Shown: in pieces, positions 16,757-24,194 of the stretch
Numbering within the stretch: position 1 is the first letter of the stretch
Layout of the letters: each line of letters begins with the position of its first letter
From: Actinomycetes bacterium
GTDB lineage: Bacteria > Actinomycetota > Acidimicrobiia > IMCC26256 > PALSA-610
Length of the DNA: 33,961 bases
Direction: 5' to 3'
NCBI GenBank assembly: GCA_025463905.1
Contig: JAODBJ010000131.1
Location: forward strand, 1-33,961
Notes under the pieces: model-generated
What the model was told of the DNA's origin: nothing
Seen by the model: the letters and a program-made list of their open reading frames with translations, nothing else
The model's database searches: none
Program-made: the position numbers and the translations under genes

Positions 16757-16786
16757 ACGATGACAGCCCTTGCCCCAACGTGTCAA
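16757..16786 (-). promoter_or_regulatory. putative promoter of the CrtI-like gene
   Basis: On the minus strand a perfect TTGACA (16786-16781) is followed after 18 bases by CATCGT (16762-16757), which ends 6 bases before the ATG. The -35 is strong and the -10 weak (3 of 6 matches to TATAAT). The spacing would put the first transcribed base at the start codon. Confidence 0.45.
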
Positions 16787-16864
16787 GACTGACAGTATTC
16801 AGGCACGGCCGACAGCACTCGACGTTCGGCCCAATCTCAGGGCAACTCCGGGGGACAAGACACC

Positions 16865-18052
16865 ATGAATCAAGGGTTCACGCGCGGCCGCATCCGTTGG
16901 TTCCCGGTGCTGCTCGCACTCCTCGCGCTGGTCGTTGCTGCGTGCTCCACGGGCTCGAACACCGCAGCCAAGAAACCGGCGTCGTCAACGGCGATGCCCA
17001 ACCCCGACGGGCCCACGAGTGGCGCGGTGGCCGTGGCCGCGGCCCGCGTGCGAGTCGCGCCATGGTTACGCGGCACGTACCAGACGCCACCGAAGACAGG
17101 ACCGAAGGCCGCGGCGGGCGCCAAGATCTACGTGGTCTCGTGCGGTCAATTCTTGGAGAGCTGTTCCACGTTGGTGGCCGGTGTGCTCGACGGCGCCAAG
17201 GCCATCGGCTGGGAGACCACGCTCGTGGACACGAAGCTCGACTTCGCCAGCGCGGGCGACGCGATCCGCCAGGCCATGGCCGCCAAGGCGCGCGGCGCGA
17301 TCGTGGTGGGCGTCGACTGCCAGTATTTCGCCGGTGCACTCGACGACGCGAAGGCGGCCAAGTTCCCAGTCGTCGTGCTGAACGCGTTCGACTGCGACAC
17401 GACATCGGGAGGCAAGGAACCGGCGCGTTTCGCCGCGCAGGTGGACTTCACGCCGGGAAACGAGAACCCGGTCGACAACGCGAAGCGATTTGCCGCGGCA
17501 AAGGCCGACTGGGCAATCGTGAAGACGAACGCGAAGCTCAAGGTGATCAACCTCGAGCAGCAGGACCTGCTCTCCACGAAGTTGCTCGGTAAAGGCTTCG
17601 CCGACGGAGTCGCGCGGTGCGCCTCGTGTTCAGTCGTCGACACGATCCAGTTCGCGACGTCGGACCTACTCGACGGCACCTTCAGCCAGAAGATCTCGCA
17701 GTCCATCGTGCAACATCCGGAAGCCGATGCAATCAACTTTCCATTTGCAGCCACGGTGTCGCTCGGCCTTTCGGGCCTCAAGGACTCGGGACGCAGCGAC
17801 CTGATCGTTATCGGCGCCGAGGGCGCGCCGTCGCAATACCAACTCCTCAACAACGGAACCATCGCGATGGTGATGGCGTTTCCCGCCGGCTGGACGGGTT
17901 GGGCCGCGGTCGATTCGCTCAACCGGGAGTTCGCCAAGGCCCCGCAGGTGTACGAAGGCGTGGGCTACAAACTCGTGACCGCCAAGGAAATGAACGGCGC
18001 ACCCACCTTCACCGTGCCCGTCGACTACGAAGCCGCCTACCGCAAGCTGTGA
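16865..18052 (+). CDS. sugar-type ABC transporter substrate-binding lipoprotein (Peripla_BP_4/RbsB-like)
   Basis: The 395-residue lipoprotein has a basic N-terminus, a hydrophobic core and lipobox LVVAAC with Cys27, followed by a flexible Ser/Thr/Lys linker. The mature part has the ribose-binding-protein-like fold (AGVLDGAKAIGWETTLVDTK, IRQAMAAKARGAIVVGVDCQ, FPVVVLNAFDCD). Conserved features suggest a carbohydrate or autoinducer-like ligand, but specificity is unknown. It has several cysteines in the mature domain, unusual for an exported actinobacterial binding protein. The ATPase gene starts 8 bases after its stop. Confidence 0.92.
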   Translation: MNQGFTRGRIRWFPVLLALLALVVAACSTGSNTAAKKPASSTAMPNPDGPTSGAVAVAAARVRVAPWLRGTYQTPPKTGPKAAAGAKIYVVSCGQFLESCSTLVAGVLDGAKAIGWETTLVDTKLDFASAGDAIRQAMAAKARGAIVVGVDCQYFAGALDDAKAAKFPVVVLNAFDCDTTSGGKEPARFAAQVDFTPGNENPVDNAKRFAAAKADWAIVKTNAKLKVINLEQQDLLSTKLLGKGFADGVARCASCSVVDTIQFATSDLLDGTFSQKISQSIVQHPEADAINFPFAATVSLGLSGLKDSGRSDLIVIGAEGAPSQYQLLNNGTIAMVMAFPAGWTGWAAVDSLNREFAKAPQVYEGVGYKLVTAKEMNGAPTFTVPVDYEAAYRKL

Positions 18053-18060
18053 GGCGTCGG

Positions 18061-19638
18061 GTGACCGGCGCGCCCACGGCACCCGCCGCACGCGCACCCG
18101 CGCTGTCGGTACGTGGTATGTCGCAGCGATACGGATCGGTCCACGCACTGCGTGACGTCACGTTCGACGTCGCGCCGGGCACGATCCACGCACTCGTCGG
18201 CGCGAACGGTTCGGGGAAGTCGACGCTGATTCGGATCGTCGCGGGCGTGGAACCTGCCGCCTCGGGCGAGCTCAGCATCCACGGTCAGTCCTTCGACGCG
18301 ACGCGTGCCACGGTGGCCGAAGCCGCGCTCGCCGGAGTCCGCGTCGTGCACCAACACTCGAACGGATTCCCGGATCTCACCGTGGCCGAGAACATCGCGA
18401 TCGGTACTGGATTCACGCGCGGTCGACTCGGTGCAATCAGGTGGCGCGCGCTGCATCGTCAGACCGAGGCGCTGACCGAACGGTACGGACTCCACGTGTC
18501 GCCGCAAACCCGACTCGGCGACTTGGCGCCGGCCGCGCAGACGCTCGTCGCGATCGCACGAGCCTTCGCAGGGATGGACCTCCATGAGCACGCCATCAGT
18601 ACGGACGGCAGCGCCCATCGCGACGCCCGCCGGCTCATCGTGTTGGACGAGCCGACCGCGGCGCTCACCGCACCCGAGGTCGAACTCCTCCTCCGTGGCC
18701 TCCGATCGGTTCGGGCGCAAGGACACGCGGTCGTACTCGTCACCCACCGGCTTGACGAGGTCGCCGCCGCCGCCGATGTCGTGACCGTCCTACGCGACGG
18801 GCGTCACGTGGCGACCCGGCCCGCGCCGGAGGCGTCCCACGACGATCTCGTCTCGATGATCACCGGCACGAGCGCCGCGCCCACGAGCGCGCCCGCCCCC
18901 GCCAACCCTCTGCGCGATCTCGTCACCATCTCCGACCTCACCGTCGACGGGGTCTCCAACGTCTCGTTCCAGATACGCGACGGCGAAATCCTCGGGCTCG
19001 CCGGGCTCCTGGGTTCCGGTCGATCCACCATCTTGGAAGGACTCTTCGGCGCGCGGCGAACCCGCGCCGGCACCGTCACCTTCGCCGGCGCTCCGCTGAA
19101 CCTGTGCTCCCCCGCGGCCGCGATGCGGGCGGGCGCGGCCTTTGTTCCCGAACAGCGCGAACGCGCCGTGTTCCCGAATCAGTCACTCGCCGCGAACCTC
19201 AGCGCGGCGGCACTCCCGCGCCGGTGGCGCGGCTTGCGAATCGACCAGCCGCGTGAACGCAACGATGCCGCCGTCGACACCGCCGCGTTCGGCATTACGG
19301 CCGCGGGACCCGACGTGGCGATGACTACGTTGAGCGGCGGCAACCAGCAGAAGGCGATCCTGGCGCGGTGGATGCGACGCGCTCCCCGCCTCCTCCTCCT
19401 CGACGAACCGACACTCGGCGTGGACGTGGGAGCGCGTGCCGAGATCCACCGGATGATTCGTGAGTACGTAACCACCGGACGAGCCGCCCTCTACGTGTCG
19501 TCCGATGTGGAGGAACTGTGTGTGATCGCCGATCGGATCCTCGTACTACACGATGGCTCGATCGCGCATGAACTCACCGGCGTCGCGAAGAACCCCGACA
19601 CCGTGAACCAACTCGTGCATCAGAGCACCGCGGCATGA
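18061..19638 (+). CDS. sugar ABC transporter double ATPase (RbsA/MglA-like)
   Basis: The 525-residue protein contains two fused nucleotide-binding domains, as in RbsA/MglA. Domain 1 has Walker A GANGSGKST (47-55), a degenerate signature LAPAAQ (~155-160) and Walker B LIVLDEP (192-198), with a ~13-residue insertion (MDLHEHAISTDG) between signature and Walker B. Domain 2 has a Walker-A variant GLLGSGRST (315-323), the intact signature LSGGNQQ (424-430) and Walker B LLLLDEP (444-450). GTG at 18061 with GAGG upstream is preferred over an ATG at 18118. It powers the importer formed with the lipoprotein upstream and the permease downstream (4-base overlap). Confidence 0.93.
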   Translation: MTGAPTAPAARAPALSVRGMSQRYGSVHALRDVTFDVAPGTIHALVGANGSGKSTLIRIVAGVEPAASGELSIHGQSFDATRATVAEAALAGVRVVHQHSNGFPDLTVAENIAIGTGFTRGRLGAIRWRALHRQTEALTERYGLHVSPQTRLGDLAPAAQTLVAIARAFAGMDLHEHAISTDGSAHRDARRLIVLDEPTAALTAPEVELLLRGLRSVRAQGHAVVLVTHRLDEVAAAADVVTVLRDGRHVATRPAPEASHDDLVSMITGTSAAPTSAPAPANPLRDLVTISDLTVDGVSNVSFQIRDGEILGLAGLLGSGRSTILEGLFGARRTRAGTVTFAGAPLNLCSPAAAMRAGAAFVPEQRERAVFPNQSLAANLSAAALPRRWRGLRIDQPRERNDAAVDTAAFGITAAGPDVAMTTLSGGNQQKAILARWMRRAPRLLLLDEPTLGVDVGARAEIHRMIREYVTTGRAALYVSSDVEELCVIADRILVLHDGSIAHELTGVAKNPDTVNQLVHQSTAA

Positions 19639-20612
19639 GCTCCTCTCCGGAACGAGGCCAGCTGCTCGACTGGATGGAGCGCTACGCACTCGTCGTCGCG
19701 TTGATCGTGACCGTGGTGGTGTTCGCGCTGCTGCCCGCGACGCAATCGACGTTCCTCACCACCGCCAACCTCAAGTTCGTGCTCAACAACCAAACCCTGC
19801 CCGTACTCGTCGCACTCGCGGTCATGGTGCCGCTGGTATGTCACGAGTTCGACCTTTCAGTCGGCAGCGTCGCGGCGCTGTCGTCGGTGGTCGCGGCTGC
19901 TGCCATCACGCGCTTCGGATTGCCCTGGAGCGTTGCAGTGCTCATCGCGATCGCGATCTCCGCCACGATCGGACTCTGCACCGGCGTGCTCGTGGCGCGC
20001 GCGGGAATCAACTCGCTCGTCGCCACACTCGGCGTGTCGAGCATCATCATCGGCGTACTCACGTGGTACACGAAGGGCCAGAGCGTGCTCGGCGGGTTCC
20101 CACGCGCGTTCCTCCGCATCGGCGAATGGCCCACTCCGCTCATCGTGTTCGTGGTGATCGCCGCCGTGCTGTGGTACGCGATGGAACAGACGCCGGCCGG
20201 TCGCCGCATCTACGCCGTGGGGTCAAACCGGGAGGCGGCGCGGCTCGTCGGTGTGGGCGTGCAACGCAGCATCATCACCACGTTCGTGCTTTCCGGAACG
20301 CTGGCCGGCACCGCGGGCGTAGTGTCGGTGGCGCGCAACAGCGCGGGCAGCGTAAGCGTCGGTCCCGCACTGGTGCTCCCCGCACTCGCCGCCGCGTTCT
20401 TGGGTGCGACTGCGTTTCGCCGCGGCTTCAACGTGCCCGGCACCGTCGTCGGCGTGCTGCTCGTGGCGTTCACCGTGAGCGGGTTCACGCTCGCGGGCAT
20501 CGACCCCTGGGTCAAGGACGTCATCAACGGCGTCATGCTTCTCGTCGCGGTGGCGGCCGCAGCCGCGTTGCGACGCCAAACTGGTAAGGCGCGCGGCGAC
20601 TCGCTGATGTAA
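19635..20612 (+). CDS. sugar ABC transporter permease (RbsC-like)
   Basis: The 325-residue integral membrane protein has about 8-10 hydrophobic helices and the RbsC-family signatures HEFDLSVGSVAALSSVVAA near the N-terminal third, GVLVARAGINSLVATLGVSS, and AVGSNREAARLVGVGVQRS, the coupling-helix-type loop that contacts the ATPase, then ALVLPALAAAFLGATAFRRG. Its ATG overlaps the ATPase stop (ATGA). It is the last gene of the three-gene importer operon; a hairpin follows the stop. Confidence 0.93.
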   Translation: MSSSPERGQLLDWMERYALVVALIVTVVVFALLPATQSTFLTTANLKFVLNNQTLPVLVALAVMVPLVCHEFDLSVGSVAALSSVVAAAAITRFGLPWSVAVLIAIAISATIGLCTGVLVARAGINSLVATLGVSSIIIGVLTWYTKGQSVLGGFPRAFLRIGEWPTPLIVFVVIAAVLWYAMEQTPAGRRIYAVGSNREAARLVGVGVQRSIITTFVLSGTLAGTAGVVSVARNSAGSVSVGPALVLPALAAAFLGATAFRRGFNVPGTVVGVLLVAFTVSGFTLAGIDPWVKDVINGVMLLVAVAAAAALRRQTGKARGDSLM

Positions 20613-20616
20613 CGCG

Positions 20617-20638
20617 GCGAACCGCTTGCGCGGTTTGC
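20617..20638. terminator. hairpin between convergent permease and tetR genes
   Basis: GCGAACCGC (20617-20625), loop TTGC, GCGGTTTGC (20630-20638): a 9-bp stem with one G-U pair lying exactly between the stop of the RbsC-like gene and the stop of the TetR gene. It has no U-run, but its position suits a bidirectional terminator. Confidence 0.5.
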
Positions 20639-21270
20639 TATGCCAGCGGGAACGCGCGGAGGAGGTCGAATGCTTCGCGAGTGAGCGGTTGCATCTCTTC
20701 GGGTGATCCCCCACCGCGCCGAGTCCAGACGTCGAGGACACCGAGGAGCGCGCCCGCGATGGCGTTGCCGAGTACTACCGCCACGAGTTCGATGTGGTCG
20801 TCGGAATCGTGGTGCTCCTTCGCGGCGCGCGCGTGGACCCGCCGCGTGCGGATCGCGTCTTCAAGTTCACGCGCGAAGGCACCCTGCACGAGTCGCAGAT
20901 GACCGTCGATCGTTTCCGGTGTCAGCACTCCGTGGCGCACCGCGGCCAGCTGATGCAGGATCTCGCGGTCGTCGGGGAACGAACCGATAGCGATGAATAC
21001 CGAATCGAGGATGGGTTCATCGACGGGCCGGACCGCCAACGCGGCTTGGAACCATTCCAGCCGACTCTCATAGTCCTTGAACAGCACTGCTTCCTTCGAT
21101 GGGAAGTAGCGGAAGAAGGTGCGTTCGGTCACGCCCGCGTCGGCCGCGATCTCGGCAACGCTCGTCTTGGCAAAACCATCTCGGCGGAACCGCTCCAGCG
21201 CGCTGGCCTGCAGGCGGTCCTTGGTTTCCCGCCGCTGCGTTTCTCGCTTGCCCGCAACTGGTCGAACCAC
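20638..21270 (-). CDS. TetR-family transcriptional regulator
   Basis: The 210-residue protein has a typical TetR N-terminal DNA-binding domain: RLQASALERFRRDGFAKTSV, then AEIAADAGVTERTFFRYFPSKEAVLF (helix-turn-helix about 35-60). The C-terminal domain is helical and ligand-binding, rich in Glu/His. I chose GTG at 21270 because upstream in-frame codons are Arg-rich non-family sequence and this gives the usual TetR length. The gene is divergent from an SRPBCC gene across a ~100-base spacer with operator-like repeats, so it probably controls itself and that gene. The RbsC-like operon is convergent and an unlikely target. Confidence 0.9.
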   Translation of the reverse strand: MVRPVAGKRETQRRETKDRLQASALERFRRDGFAKTSVAEIAADAGVTERTFFRYFPSKEAVLFKDYESRLEWFQAALAVRPVDEPILDSVFIAIGSFPDDREILHQLAAVRHGVLTPETIDGHLRLVQGAFARELEDAIRTRRVHARAAKEHHDSDDHIELVAVVLGNAIAGALLGVLDVWTRRGGGSPEEMQPLTREAFDLLRAFPLA

Positions 21271-21284
21271 GCCTGAACGATATA

Positions 21285-21326
21285 CGACAGCTCTGACATT
21301 GTCGTGTCGAATATGACGAATATGAC
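21285..21326. promoter_or_regulatory. operator-like repeats between tetR and the SRPBCC gene
   Basis: The spacer holds a palindrome GACATTGTC (21295-21303), flanking CGACA (21285-21289) and TGTCG (21305-21309), and a perfect tandem repeat of GAATATGAC (21309-21317 and 21318-21326). It starts 15 bases upstream of the tetR GTG and ends 45 bases upstream of the SRPBCC ATG, a normal place for TetR autoregulation. Which element is bound is unknown. Confidence 0.45.
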
Positions 21327-21359
21327 GCGCGCGAACTCGGCCGACGCCGCATCGGCTCC

Positions 21360-21365
21360 TAGCCT
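21360..21365 (+). promoter_or_regulatory. putative -10 hexamer TAGCCT for the SRPBCC gene
   Basis: TAGCCT ends 6 bases before the ATG at 21372, and no Shine-Dalgarno sequence is present, consistent with a leaderless transcript. Confidence 0.4.
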
Positions 21366-21371
21366 TTCGAC

Positions 21372-21833
21372 ATGCCCCGCACGGACACCGCCTCGCGGGT
21401 GATCGCCGCACCGCCCGCACATGTCTACGCCGCCCTCGTCGACGCCGAGGCACTCGTGGCGTGGCTCCCTCCCGAGGGGATGACCGCCAGGTTCGAGCGG
21501 TTCGATCCAAGACCGGGAGGCTCGTACCGGTTGGTCTTGGCGTACACCGACACGGCTGCCACTTCCGGGAAGGCCGCGCCTGACTCCGACATCGTCGAGG
21601 CCCGCTACCTCGACATCGTTCCCGACGCCCGCGTCGTCCAGGCGGTCGACTTCGTTTCCGACGACGCTGCCTTCGCCGGCACGATGACGATGACCTGGGA
21701 GGTGAGCGCCGTCGATAGCGGCACTCGTATCGACATCACTGCCGACAACGTCCCGGACGGCATCTCCGCCGAGGATCACGCGACGGGACTCGCGTCCTCC
21801 CTTGCGAAGCTGGCCGAGTACGTCCAGCGCTAG
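21372..21833 (+). CDS. SRPBCC/AHSA1-like protein
   Basis: The 153-residue protein has the START/SRPBCC pattern: SRVIAAPPAHVYAALVDAEAL, then VAWLPPEGM (the W-x-P loop after helix 1), a central FDPRPGGSYRLVLAY, EARYLDIVPDARVVQAVDF, TMTMTWEVSAVDSGTRIDIT and a closing helix ASSLAKLAEYV. This is the Aha1-like (AHSA1) subfamily, a hydrophobic-ligand cavity protein. It is divergent from tetR and probably its target, so a role in sensing or removing a small hydrophobic compound is plausible but unproven. Confidence 0.9.
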   Translation: MPRTDTASRVIAAPPAHVYAALVDAEALVAWLPPEGMTARFERFDPRPGGSYRLVLAYTDTAATSGKAAPDSDIVEARYLDIVPDARVVQAVDFVSDDAAFAGTMTMTWEVSAVDSGTRIDITADNVPDGISAEDHATGLASSLAKLAEYVQR

Positions 21834-21861
21834 GTCACTCACCGCCGAGAAGCGGTAGGAG

Positions 21862-22170
21862 TCAGCTTCGCGTGTTGTCCTGTCGCCTCACGACATGGAA
21901 CTCCACGCGATAGACGAAGGTGTCGTCGTGGATCGGGCCGGCGTGTGCGGCGCGTCGACGAAGCGTCTCGAGGTCGGCCTCTCCCGTCCGAGCGAGATCC
22001 TCGTCTGTGATCGACGAGAACGGCAGCAGATCGATGTCGTCGATCTCGATCGTCACGGAACCGCTCCCGTAGACGCCTCCAAGTTTTACCTGTGGTCTCG
22101 ACCAGAGCCGGTAGGAGACCGTGATGCTCCCGTCAGCCACTCGGTCTCGGAGCTCAGCGCTGAACTGCAT
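21862..22170 (-). CDS. ASCH-like domain protein, 102 aa
   Basis: The 102-residue protein shows an ASCH-type pattern seen in many actinobacterial hypotheticals: an N-terminal DRVADGSITVSYRLW then RPQVKLGGVYGSGSVTIEID, an acidic/Ser segment, and a C-terminal YRVEFHVV strand. ASCH domains are PUA-like folds thought to bind RNA or nucleotides; function here is not known. The open frame continues upstream for over 1.7 kb opposite the permease and glyoxalase-fold genes; the ATG at 22170 is chosen because the recognisable domain starts there. It is divergent from the next gene. Confidence 0.75.
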   Translation of the reverse strand: MQFSAELRDRVADGSITVSYRLWSRPQVKLGGVYGSGSVTIEIDDIDLLPFSSITDEDLARTGEADLETLRRRAAHAGPIHDDTFVYRVEFHVVRRQDNTRS

Positions 22171-22251
22171 GCTGCGATTGTCTCGCGAAACGCAGATGCC
22201 GACCCGGCGGTAGGTGGCATCGGTCAGCCGACCGACTCTGCCTTTGACATC

Positions 22252-22257
22252 TACGCT
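22252..22257 (+). promoter_or_regulatory. putative -10 hexamer TACGCT for the glyoxalase-fold gene
   Basis: TACGCT ends 6 bases before the ATG at 22264; no ribosome binding site is present. A TTGACA at 22244-22249 is too close to act as its -35. Confidence 0.35.
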
Positions 22258-22263
22258 GGCGCC

Positions 22264-22791
22264 ATGCAGACAGCGCGGCCGACATTCCGAATGGGACGAC
22301 TCGACCATGTGCACATCCGCGTGCCGGATCGCGCGCAGGCGGCCCAGTGGTACGCGGAGCATCTCGGGTTCGAGCCGGTCGACACGTACGACTTCTGGGC
22401 GACCGGGTTCGAGGGTGGCCCGCTCCAGATCTCGGCCGATGGCGGTCGGACGATGCTGGCACTGTTCGAGGCCAGCGAGGGTCACCCGATGGTTCGCCAG
22501 CAGACCGGGGTGGCCTTCAGCGTCGACGCGGACACCTTCATCTCGTTCGCCCGCTCGTTGCCCTGCGGTATCGACAACCCGCGCGGCGAGCGTCTCACGC
22601 TCACCGATCTCGTGGACTTCGACTTGTGTTGGGCGTTCGATCTCGTCGACCCGTGGGGCAATCAGTACGAGCTCAACTGCTACGACTACGACCGAGTCAG
22701 AAACCAACTGGTAGAGGCTGACGCAGTGAAGGTCGCCCGCTACTGGCCACGCGAGCTCTACGTCGCATACCGCGACGCCGCATCCTCGTAG
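22264..22791 (+). CDS. VOC/glyoxalase-fold protein
   Basis: The 175-residue protein has MGRLDHVHIRVPDRAQAAQW followed by YAEHLGFEP at the start, a standard VOC beginning with a potential metal-ligand His. It ends with FDLVDPWGNQYELNCYD, giving the C-terminal Glu ligand. Between are ISADGGRTMLALFEA and a second half with GVAFSVDADTFISFAR. The family includes glyoxalases, dioxygenases and resistance proteins; with His and Glu kept, this one may be catalytic. The frame continues upstream, but the fold begins here and a leaderless promoter fits this ATG. Confidence 0.85.
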   Translation: MQTARPTFRMGRLDHVHIRVPDRAQAAQWYAEHLGFEPVDTYDFWATGFEGGPLQISADGGRTMLALFEASEGHPMVRQQTGVAFSVDADTFISFARSLPCGIDNPRGERLTLTDLVDFDLCWAFDLVDPWGNQYELNCYDYDRVRNQLVEADAVKVARYWPRELYVAYRDAASS

Positions 22792-22884
22792 CGGGAGCCG
22801 AACTTCGACGAGCGTTCCCGGAGTGCCCCGCGGCCGGCTCCGGTGCTCGTATGCTCCCGCCGTCGCCGCGCACCGGGGGTTTTG

Positions 22885-24189
22885 TTGCCGAAGGCAGGCC
22901 GGGTCGTCGTCGTGTTCGGGCTCGCCAGTATCAGCGCGCTTCTCAGTGGGGGTCGGGCGCACGCAGTCACCACCACCACGACGACGTCGACGGCGTCGGC
23001 CGCTTCCATCGGCGGCATGCTCACCGTCGACAATCACCCGGTTCCGGGCGTGCGCGTCACTGCCTCCCGAGGCGCAGCCGAGGTCGGGCATGCGGTCTCC
23101 GATCGGCGCGGTGCGTGGCGGATCGGGGTGCCCGGCCCGGGTACCTACAAGGTGGCACTCGACGTATCGACCTTGCCGTCGGGCGTCCGCGCCGAACGCC
23201 CTGAGCTTGCCGAATATCGAGTGTTCGGATCGTTCGCGCAAAGCGCGGGGTTCACACTGTCGGCCGGGCAGTCGAAAGCCCCGGGCGGGCAGTCGCGCCT
23301 CGATGTCTTCCTCAACCTGTTTGTAAGCGGAATCCGCTTCGGGTTGATCGTGGGTTTGTGCGCGGTCGGCCTTTCGCTGATCTACGGCACCACGGGGCTC
23401 GTCAATTTCGCGCACGGGGAGCTCGTGACGTTCGGCGCGCTGATCGCGTGGTTGGTGAACACCATGAGCTCGGGGCCCAAGCTTCCACTCGTGTTGGCGG
23501 CGATCATCGGAATGATCGCGACCGGTCTCCTCGGCGCCACCCTCGAGCTTGGCTTGTGGCGGCCGATGGTGCGACGGCGGTCGGGAGCGAGCGGACGCAT
23601 GCTCGTGTCGATCGGGCTCGCGCTCTTCCTGCGGTACATCTACGAGGTGATCTTCAAGGGCGCGCCCCGCTCTTTCCGGCAGTACGCAGCGCCGAGCCCC
23701 GTAAAGCTCGGGCCGCTGCAATCGCCGGTTCGCGACTACGTCATCATGGCCATCTGCCTTGCGACGCTGCTCGTCGTGGGCACCATGCTTCGGCGTACGC
23801 GGCTCGGCACCGCGATCCGCGCCGTCTCCGACGAACGTGATCTCTCGTCGGCATCGGGCATCAACGTCGAAGGGGTGACGCTTCTCGTGTGGATCAGCGG
23901 TGGGATGTTGGCTGCGCTCGGCGGTGTGATGCTCGGTATGGGATCGCAAGGAGTGCAATGGAACATGGGGTTCCGTCTGCTGCTGACGATATTCGCGGCC
24001 GTTGTACTGGGCGGTCTCGGCAACCCGTACGGCGCGATGGCTGGTGGTTTGGTCGTCGGCGTGGCATCGCAGGTCGGCACCTACTGGTTACCGTCTGACC
24101 TTCAGTTTGCGATCGCGCTCGTCATCCTCATCCTCGTATTGCTCGCACGACCGCAAGGCATTCTCGGCGTGCGAGAACGGATCGGCTGA
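22885..24189 (+). CDS. livH: branched-chain amino acid-type ABC permease (LivH-like) fused to N-terminal signal peptide and Ig-like domain
   Basis: The C-terminal ~300 residues are a LivH-type permease: IRFGLIVGLCAVGLSLIYGT, then TGLVNFAHGELVTFGALIAW, the loop IRAVSDERDLSSASGINV and VLGGLGNPYGAMAGGLVVGV. Before it stands an N-terminal Sec signal (about 1-27, ending GGRAHA), a Thr-rich linker and a ~90-residue carboxypeptidase-regulatory-like Ig domain (GGMLTVDNHPVPGVRVTASR, SDRRGAWRIGVPGPGTYKV) reaching residue ~125. Usual LivH is ~290-310 residues, so the added module is an exported sensor or docking domain by inference. Start is uncertain: TTG at 22885 with GGGGG upstream fits best; TTG 22882 or GTG 22843 are alternatives (448 residues). 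Confidence 0.88.
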   Translation: MPKAGRVVVVFGLASISALLSGGRAHAVTTTTTTSTASAASIGGMLTVDNHPVPGVRVTASRGAAEVGHAVSDRRGAWRIGVPGPGTYKVALDVSTLPSGVRAERPELAEYRVFGSFAQSAGFTLSAGQSKAPGGQSRLDVFLNLFVSGIRFGLIVGLCAVGLSLIYGTTGLVNFAHGELVTFGALIAWLVNTMSSGPKLPLVLAAIIGMIATGLLGATLELGLWRPMVRRRSGASGRMLVSIGLALFLRYIYEVIFKGAPRSFRQYAAPSPVKLGPLQSPVRDYVIMAICLATLLVVGTMLRRTRLGTAIRAVSDERDLSSASGINVEGVTLLVWISGGMLAALGGVMLGMGSQGVQWNMGFRLLLTIFAAVVLGGLGNPYGAMAGGLVVGVASQVGTYWLPSDLQFAIALVILILVLLARPQGILGVRERIG

Positions 24190-24194
24190 CTGGT

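Noticed and set aside
17617-18060. Extended start for the double ATPase (673 residues)
   Set aside because: The extra part is a shifted frame of the lipoprotein gene; the GTG at 18061 has a ribosome binding site and fits the family length.
22171-23958. Very long minus-strand open frame continuing upstream of the ASCH-like gene (698 codons in total)
   Set aside because: Above 22170 it is antisense to the glyoxalase-fold and LivH-like genes, and its product is rich in Arg/His/Asp without domains. This is the usual GC-rich shadow.
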